A stretch of 36,091 nt of DNA from Thiogranum sp. Its GTDB lineage: Bacteria > Pseudomonadota > Gammaproteobacteria > DSM-19610. The notes beneath the pieces are model-generated. The model was not told the origin of the DNA. It ran no database searches and saw nothing but the letters and a program-made list of their open reading frames with translations. A program made the translations under genes and the position numbers. Shown one piece after another: positions 32,042 through 36,091 of the stretch (position 1 is its first letter; each line of letters opens with the position of its first letter). The stretch lies in the NCBI GenBank assembly GCA_022340245.1, contig JAJDOI010000097.1, positions 1 through 36,091 of the forward strand. Direction: 5' to 3'.

Positions 32042-32815
32042 TCAGTTCGCGGTTGCCCGCAACAGCTGCTGGACGATATGCAGATCATCGTCGGTATCCA
32101 CGCCGGGCCCCGGCCGCTGGCTGGCTTCGGCCACATGAATGCGTTCGCCATACCACAGGGCGCGCAGCTGCTCGAGGTGTTCGGTCTGTTCAAGTGCACA
32201 GGGGCGCATGCGCGCATAGCGCCGCAGATACGCCGCGCGATAGGCGTAGATGCCGATGTGACGTAACGGCACGATACCGACCGGCAGGGCCTTGATATCA
32301 TCGTGTAACAGGTCGCGGTCCCAGGGAATGGGCGCGCGGCTGAAATACAGCGCAACCCCCGCCTTGTCCGTGACCACCTTGACCACGTTGGGGTCGAAAA
32401 ACTCCCCCGCGGCCACCAGCGGCGTGGCCAGGGTGGATATGGCCGCGTCGGGATTGTTGGCAAGATCGCGCGCCACCTGCTCGATCAGGGTCGGTGGCAT
32501 CAGCGGTTCATCACCCTGCACATTGACCACGATAGCCTCGTCCGGCCAGCCAAACGCCTCTACCACCTCGGCGAGGCGGTCCGTGCCACTGGCGTGTTCC
32601 GTCGATGTCATGCAGACCTGTGCGCCGAAGCGCTTCGCGGCGGTTTCGATACGCGCGTCGTCGGTGGCAACAACGACTTCACTGGCCGAACAGGCCGAGG
32701 CGGCGTCGAAGACGTATTGCAGCATGGGCTTGCCCAGCAGTTCGCGCAGGGGTTTGCCGGGCAGCCGGGTGGAGGCATAACGGGCGGGTATTACGACTTT
32801 GTAGTCGTTTGGCAT
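32042..32815 (-). CDS. kdsB: 3-deoxy-manno-octulosonate cytidylyltransferase
   Basis: 257 residues. It activates KDO as CMP-KDO for lipopolysaccharide inner-core synthesis. VVIPARYASTRLPGKPL is the nucleotide-binding signature, ASGTDRLAEV and NVQGDEPLMPP are the conserved substrate loops, and HIGIYAYRAAYLRRY is typical of KdsB. The ATG is 13 nt after the Trm112-like gene on the same strand, within the lpxK-Trm112-kdsB run. Confidence 0.97.
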   Translation of the reverse strand: MPNDYKVVIPARYASTRLPGKPLRELLGKPMLQYVFDAASACSASEVVVATDDARIETAAKRFGAQVCMTSTEHASGTDRLAEVVEAFGWPDEAIVVNVQGDEPLMPPTLIEQVARDLANNPDAAISTLATPLVAAGEFFDPNVVKVVTDKAGVALYFSRAPIPWDRDLLHDDIKALPVGIVPLRHIGIYAYRAAYLRRYARMRPCALEQTEHLEQLRALWYGERIHVAEASQRPGPGVDTDDDLHIVQQLLRATAN

Positions 32816-32827
32816 ACGAACGGATCC

Positions 32828-33007
32828 TTAGAGGTCTTGTTCGACGGGAATCTGCCGGGCTTCTTCTTCGAGCATCACCGGGATGTCATCGCGGATCGGG
32901 AAAGCCAGTCGGTCCGCCTTGCAGATCAGCTCCTGTTCGCTCTGATCATAGACCAGCGGACCCTTGCAGACCGGGCAAGCCAGGATATCGAGTAATTTTT
33001 TGTCCAA
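32828..33007 (-). CDS. Trm112/YcaR family small zinc-ribbon-like protein
   Basis: 59 residues from TTG 33007, giving [20 protein letters not shown], the Trm112 family opening with a C-x2-C. The second cysteine pair is incomplete ([10 protein letters not shown]), as in the bacterial YcaR group. TTG is chosen because it aligns with the usual start, and GGAG sits 8 nt upstream inside the end of lpxK; no ATG is available in the right place. The gene begins 3 nt after the lpxK stop. A role in LPS biosynthesis is only suggested by its fixed neighbourhood. Confidence 0.85.
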   Translation of the reverse strand: MDKKLLDILACPVCKGPLVYDQSEQELICKADRLAFPIRDDIPVMLEEEARQIPVEQDL

Positions 33008-33009
33008 AT

Positions 33010-34011
33010 TCAGTGCTCCAAAGGACCAACGGCACGCACGAACCAGTCTTCGAAGGCGGGATCGAGCCGTGCTTCGACCGGTACCACCCACCAGTCCGGT
33101 TTCGAGAATGACCGGCATTTTACCGCGTCTTTCTCGGTCATCAAAACAGGACGCCGATCCGCAAACGCCAGATCCGCAGGCGTATAGCGGTGATGGTCGT
33201 CAAAAGCATGTGCGGTAACCGGAATTCCCGCATCCAGCAACTGGCGAAAGAATCGCTGCGGGTAACCGATGCCGGCCACGGCATGCACGCTTTGACCGGC
33301 AAATGCGTCCAGCGCGTAGCACTGCTCGGGGTCCAGCAACTTGCAGGCATCGGCGCCCGCGTACTGCATCACGGTGGTCGCCCCCGGATACGCGCCGCCA
33401 AGGGCCACCAAAGCGTCGACACGACGCAAACGTCGGCGCGGTTCCCGCAAGGGCCCCGCCGGCAGGCAGGCGCCGTTGCCATATCCGCGTTCGGCGTCGA
33501 CAACCGCGATCTCGATATCGCGTCGCAAGGCATAGTGCTGCAGGCCGTCATCGCACAATAGCACGTCGCACGGTGTTTCGCGTAGCAGGGCTCTCGCCGC
33601 GGCGACCCGCCGCGGACCCGCCACAACCGGCAGACCGGTTTTTTCGGCTAACAACACCGCTTCGTCTCCGGCCTCATCCGGATCGCTGTCCGTTGTCACG
33701 CTCAGCGGCCACTGTCGGGCACGTCCCCGGTAGCCGCCGCAGACGATGCCGACCCGCAGGCCGCGCCTCTGCAGCGCCCTGGCCAGGGCGATGACCAGCG
33801 GTGTCTTGCCGCTGCCGCCGGCTACCAGATTGCCAACCACCACCACTTTGCAGGCAAGCGCGGCACTGGGCAGAAGGCCAATCCGGTAGGCGGTGCGTCG
33901 CAACAGGCTCAGCGCACAGTACAGCCAGGCCAGCGGCAGCAGTAACAAGTAAAGACGCGAGCCGTCGTACCAGAGTGTCTGTATGTGGCGTTCCAGCGCG
34001 ATTCGGGTCAT
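33010..34011 (-). CDS. lpxK: Tetraacyldisaccharide 4'-kinase
   Basis: 333 residues. It phosphorylates the 4' position of the lipid A disaccharide. One N-terminal membrane helix ([18 protein letters not shown]) anchors the enzyme. The P-loop [13 protein letters not shown] and the following R(R)[15 protein letters not shown] segment match LpxK. It lies 3 nt after msbA, in the standard order msbA-lpxK-Trm112-kdsB. Confidence 0.96.
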   Translation of the reverse strand: MTRIALERHIQTLWYDGSRLYLLLLPLAWLYCALSLLRRTAYRIGLLPSAALACKVVVVGNLVAGGSGKTPLVIALARALQRRGLRVGIVCGGYRGRARQWPLSVTTDSDPDEAGDEAVLLAEKTGLPVVAGPRRVAAARALLRETPCDVLLCDDGLQHYALRRDIEIAVVDAERGYGNGACLPAGPLREPRRRLRRVDALVALGGAYPGATTVMQYAGADACKLLDPEQCYALDAFAGQSVHAVAGIGYPQRFFRQLLDAGIPVTAHAFDDHHRYTPADLAFADRRPVLMTEKDAVKCRSFSKPDWWVVPVEARLDPAFEDWFVRAVGPLEH

Positions 34012-34014
34012 TAC

Positions 34015-35775
34015 TTACTGTCCGGCCGTTCTTTCGCTGAACTGCTGGCGGTACAGATCGGCGTACAAGCCGTCTTTTGCCAGAAGCTCGGCATGGCTCC
34101 CACTTTCGACCAGGCGCCCGCGTTCCAGCACCAGAACGCGGTCGGCCCGCTCCACCGTGGACAGGCGGTGAGCGATGATCAGCGAGGTGCGGTTCCTGGT
34201 CAGCGTGCTGAGCGCTTCCTGCACCAGGCGCTCGGACTCGCTGTCGAGCGCCGAAGTGGCCTCGTCCAGCACCAGAATCGGCGCATCTTTCAATATGGCG
34301 CGGGCAATGGCGATACGCTGGCGCTGCCCGCCGGACAGCAGCACCCCGCGGTCGCCGATCCGGGTCTGCAGGCCCCGGGGCAGATCGCGAATGAAACCCA
34401 TCGCATGCGCCGCCTCGGCGGCTGCCTCGATCTCGTCGTTGCTGACCCCGTCCGGCCGGGCGTAGCCGATGTTGTGTGCGAGCGTATCGTTGAACAGAAC
34501 GACCTCCTGTCCGACGATGGCGATCTGTTGCCGCAGGTCGGCGAGCCGGTACTCACGCAGGTCGTGGCCGTCGAAGTAGATGCCACCCCTGTCAGGGTCG
34601 TAAAAGCGCACCAGCAGACTGGCCACCGTGGTCTTGCCGCTGCCCGAACGCCCCACGAGAGCAATCGTCTGACCTGGACTGATACTGAACGACAGGTCGT
34701 CAATTACCTCGGCGTTGTTGCTGTCGTAGGCGAAGCTGACGTGCCTGAATTCGATGCAACCGTTGGCCCTCTGCAGCGGCAGCCGGCCGCTGTCCGCTTC
34801 AACCGGCTCGTCGAGCAGCGTGAAGATACTGCGCGCCGCGGCCAGACCGCGCTGCACCAGCGCGTTGATATTGGTCAGGCGCTTGATCGGCTGCAGCAAC
34901 AGCAGCATGGCGGCGATAAAGGAGACGAAACTGCCGACGCTGATTTCCCGGGTGACCGATTCCTGGCTCGCGAGATAAACCACCAGGGCGAGTACGCAGG
35001 CGGCGATCAGTTGCACCACTGGCGTACTGGCGCCCAGTGCGGCAGCCATTTTCATGTGCAGTTTGCGGTTGCGCTCATTGACCGCCTCGAACTGGCGCTC
35101 CTGCCATTGCTCACCATTGAAGGCCTTGATGAGGCGCTGGCCGTGGATAACTTCCTCGCTGTACTGGGTGAGTTCACCCATCGAATCCTGGATGCGCCGG
35201 CTGATGGTGCGAAAACGCCGACTGACCAGTCGCAGCAACACGATCAGCACCGGGCCGACGATGAGAAACAGCAGGGTCAGCCAGCCGCTGATCCAGAACA
35301 TGTAGGCCAGCAGAAACAGCGCAGTGAGCGAGTCGCGGATCAGCACGGTGACGGCATTGGTGCTGGCTTCGGCCACCTGCTCGACGTCGAAGGTCAGGCG
35401 CGACAGCATGCGTCCCGAGGGGTTGGTATCGAAATAGCGCGCCGGCAGGCGCAGCTGCTGATGGAAGACGGCGCGTCGCAGCTCCTGGATGACCCGCCGG
35501 CCAATCCAGCTCATGGTATAGCGGGAGGCAAAACCGGCGAGGCCGCGCAGCACGAACAGCAGGATCAGGGCAAGCGGAACAAGACGCACCGACTGCGGGT
35601 CGCGCTCGACGAAATTGCCATCGAGCATGGGTTTCATCAGGGCCGCGAGCCCGGTGTCGGTGGCGGCGAACAGGACCATTGCCAGCACGGCGAGGGCGAA
35701 CCGCCGCCAGTAGGGGATGGCGTAACCCAGCAGGCGTTTATACAGACCGGTTGCCGTCACAGGCGGCGGTGTCAC
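34015..35775 (-). CDS. msbA: Lipid A export ATP-binding/permease protein MsbA
   Basis: 586 residues from GTG 35775, which overlaps the exbD stop (GTGA). Six transmembrane helices (for example FALAVLAMVLFAATDTGLAA) are followed by an ABC domain with Walker A VGRSGSGKTT, signature LSGGQRQRIAIARA, Walker B ILVLDEATSALD and the H-loop in IIAHRLSTV. It flips core-lipid A across the inner membrane. Length and neighbours (exbD upstream, lpxK downstream) fit MsbA. Confidence 0.96.
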   Translation of the reverse strand: MTPPPVTATGLYKRLLGYAIPYWRRFALAVLAMVLFAATDTGLAALMKPMLDGNFVERDPQSVRLVPLALILLFVLRGLAGFASRYTMSWIGRRVIQELRRAVFHQQLRLPARYFDTNPSGRMLSRLTFDVEQVAEASTNAVTVLIRDSLTALFLLAYMFWISGWLTLLFLIVGPVLIVLLRLVSRRFRTISRRIQDSMGELTQYSEEVIHGQRLIKAFNGEQWQERQFEAVNERNRKLHMKMAAALGASTPVVQLIAACVLALVVYLASQESVTREISVGSFVSFIAAMLLLLQPIKRLTNINALVQRGLAAARSIFTLLDEPVEADSGRLPLQRANGCIEFRHVSFAYDSNNAEVIDDLSFSISPGQTIALVGRSGSGKTTVASLLVRFYDPDRGGIYFDGHDLREYRLADLRQQIAIVGQEVVLFNDTLAHNIGYARPDGVSNDEIEAAAEAAHAMGFIRDLPRGLQTRIGDRGVLLSGGQRQRIAIARAILKDAPILVLDEATSALDSESERLVQEALSTLTRNRTSLIIAHRLSTVERADRVLVLERGRLVESGSHAELLAKDGLYADLYRQQFSERTAGQ

Positions 35776-36091
35776 TCTCCCCCGCTTGCCGGCTTACTGG
35801 TGGCCAGCGACATCTTGACCAGTCCCAGCTGGGCCGTGGCGTCCATGGCGCGCACCACGGCTTCGTAGGGCGTTGAGCGGTCCGCGCGGATCACCACCGG
35901 CAGGTCGGTCTGCTTGCCCAGGTATTTCTGTATGGCGCGTTTCAGCGTACCCAGCTCTGTGTTGACAACCTGTTGCTGGTCGATGAAGTAGCGGCCTTCG
36001 GCATCAATGACGATTTCCAGCAGTTCCTTGCGGTCTTCGACGGGTTCACCACTGGCTTCGGGCAGTTCGATCTTGATCTGCGATTCTTTCT
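35772..36091 (-). CDS. exbD: Biopolymer transport protein ExbD/TolR family, N-terminus beyond window
   Basis: The last 106 codons are present. IDAEGRYFIDQQQV and LPVVIRADRSTPYEAVVRAM are the conserved periplasmic ExbD segments. The N-terminal membrane helix lies beyond the right edge. ExbD with ExbB energises TonB. Its TGA overlaps the GTG of msbA. An exbB gene is expected to the right. Confidence 0.9.
   Translation of the reverse strand, partial: KESQIKIELPEASGEPVEDRKELLEIVIDAEGRYFIDQQQVVNTELGTLKRAIQKYLGKQTDLPVVIRADRSTPYEAVVRAMDATAQLGLVKMSLATSKPASGGE

Noticed and set aside
33985-35868. 627-codon frame antisense to msbA
   Set aside because: Its content mirrors msbA codons and has no recognisable motif; msbA itself has every ABC motif.

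Overview
The window is a GC-rich chromosomal segment from a gammaproteobacterium. The evidence is gene content and order: exbD-msbA-lpxK-Trm112-kdsB-LMW-PTP on the minus strand, and the rne / rluC-HAD-sppA / maf neighbourhood, an arrangement I recall from Pseudomonas-like genomes. The type of gshA and fpr fits too. No sign of a phage, plasmid, insertion sequence, CRISPR array, tRNA or rRNA was seen. The genus cannot be fixed from sequence alone; an aquatic or facultatively anaerobic lineage is an inference.

Layout. (1) 1-5.1 kb: ahcY (cut by the left edge), a ribosome-hibernation factor fused to a cold-shock domain, an orphan AmrS-type radical SAM enzyme, and a stress-like group (DUF3775, DUF2934, Hsp20, YbaK-domain protein). 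A perfect FNR/Anr box and a well-placed -10 precede hsp20, and a near-consensus box lies between amrS and the DUF3775 gene. (2) 5.1-6.3 kb: a gene-poor stretch with a proline-rich small ORF and two decayed remnants fused head to head, alpha-glucan phosphorylase (plus strand) and cyclopropane fatty acid synthase (minus strand). (3) 6.3-11.2 kb: a predicted outer-membrane protein, an exported protein-L-isoaspartate methyltransferase overlapping a polytopic membrane protein with a spermidine-synthase-like domain, and a glycine-rich membrane stress-like protein. (4) 11.3-17.2 kb: polX, a Lon-family protease gene reduced by an in-frame internal deletion, a frameshifted universal stress protein gene, a pseudo-receiver protein, a membrane-anchored metzincin-like protease, and a conserved hypothetical gene followed by fpr.

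(5) 17.3-22.1 kb: a membrane diguanylate cyclase, then a compact lpd-type oxidoreductase - gshA - maf run. (6) 22.2-27.7 kb: sppA, a HAD phosphatase and rluC on the minus strand, divergent from rne. rne has a near-consensus sigma70 promoter and a leader of about 330 nt with hairpins, as expected for autoregulated RNase E. (7) 27.8-31.2 kb: a zinc-uptake-like operon (DUF2946-type zinc chaperone, outer-membrane porin-like protein, ZnuA-like binding protein, ZnuB-like permease) that starts 12 nt after rne and has no ATPase gene. (8) 31.2-36.1 kb: the conserved lipid A/KDO export cluster (exbD, msbA, lpxK, Trm112-like, kdsB) with a low-molecular-weight tyrosine phosphatase and a small conserved protein.

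The main points of interest are four damaged genes between 5.8 and 14.3 kb, the ATPase-less metal-uptake operon inserted between rne and the kdsB/PTP cluster, the predicted exported methyltransferase pair, the metzincin-like protease with an Asp third-ligand signature, and the predicted FNR control of hsp20. I did not find a clearly new multi-gene defence or mobile system.
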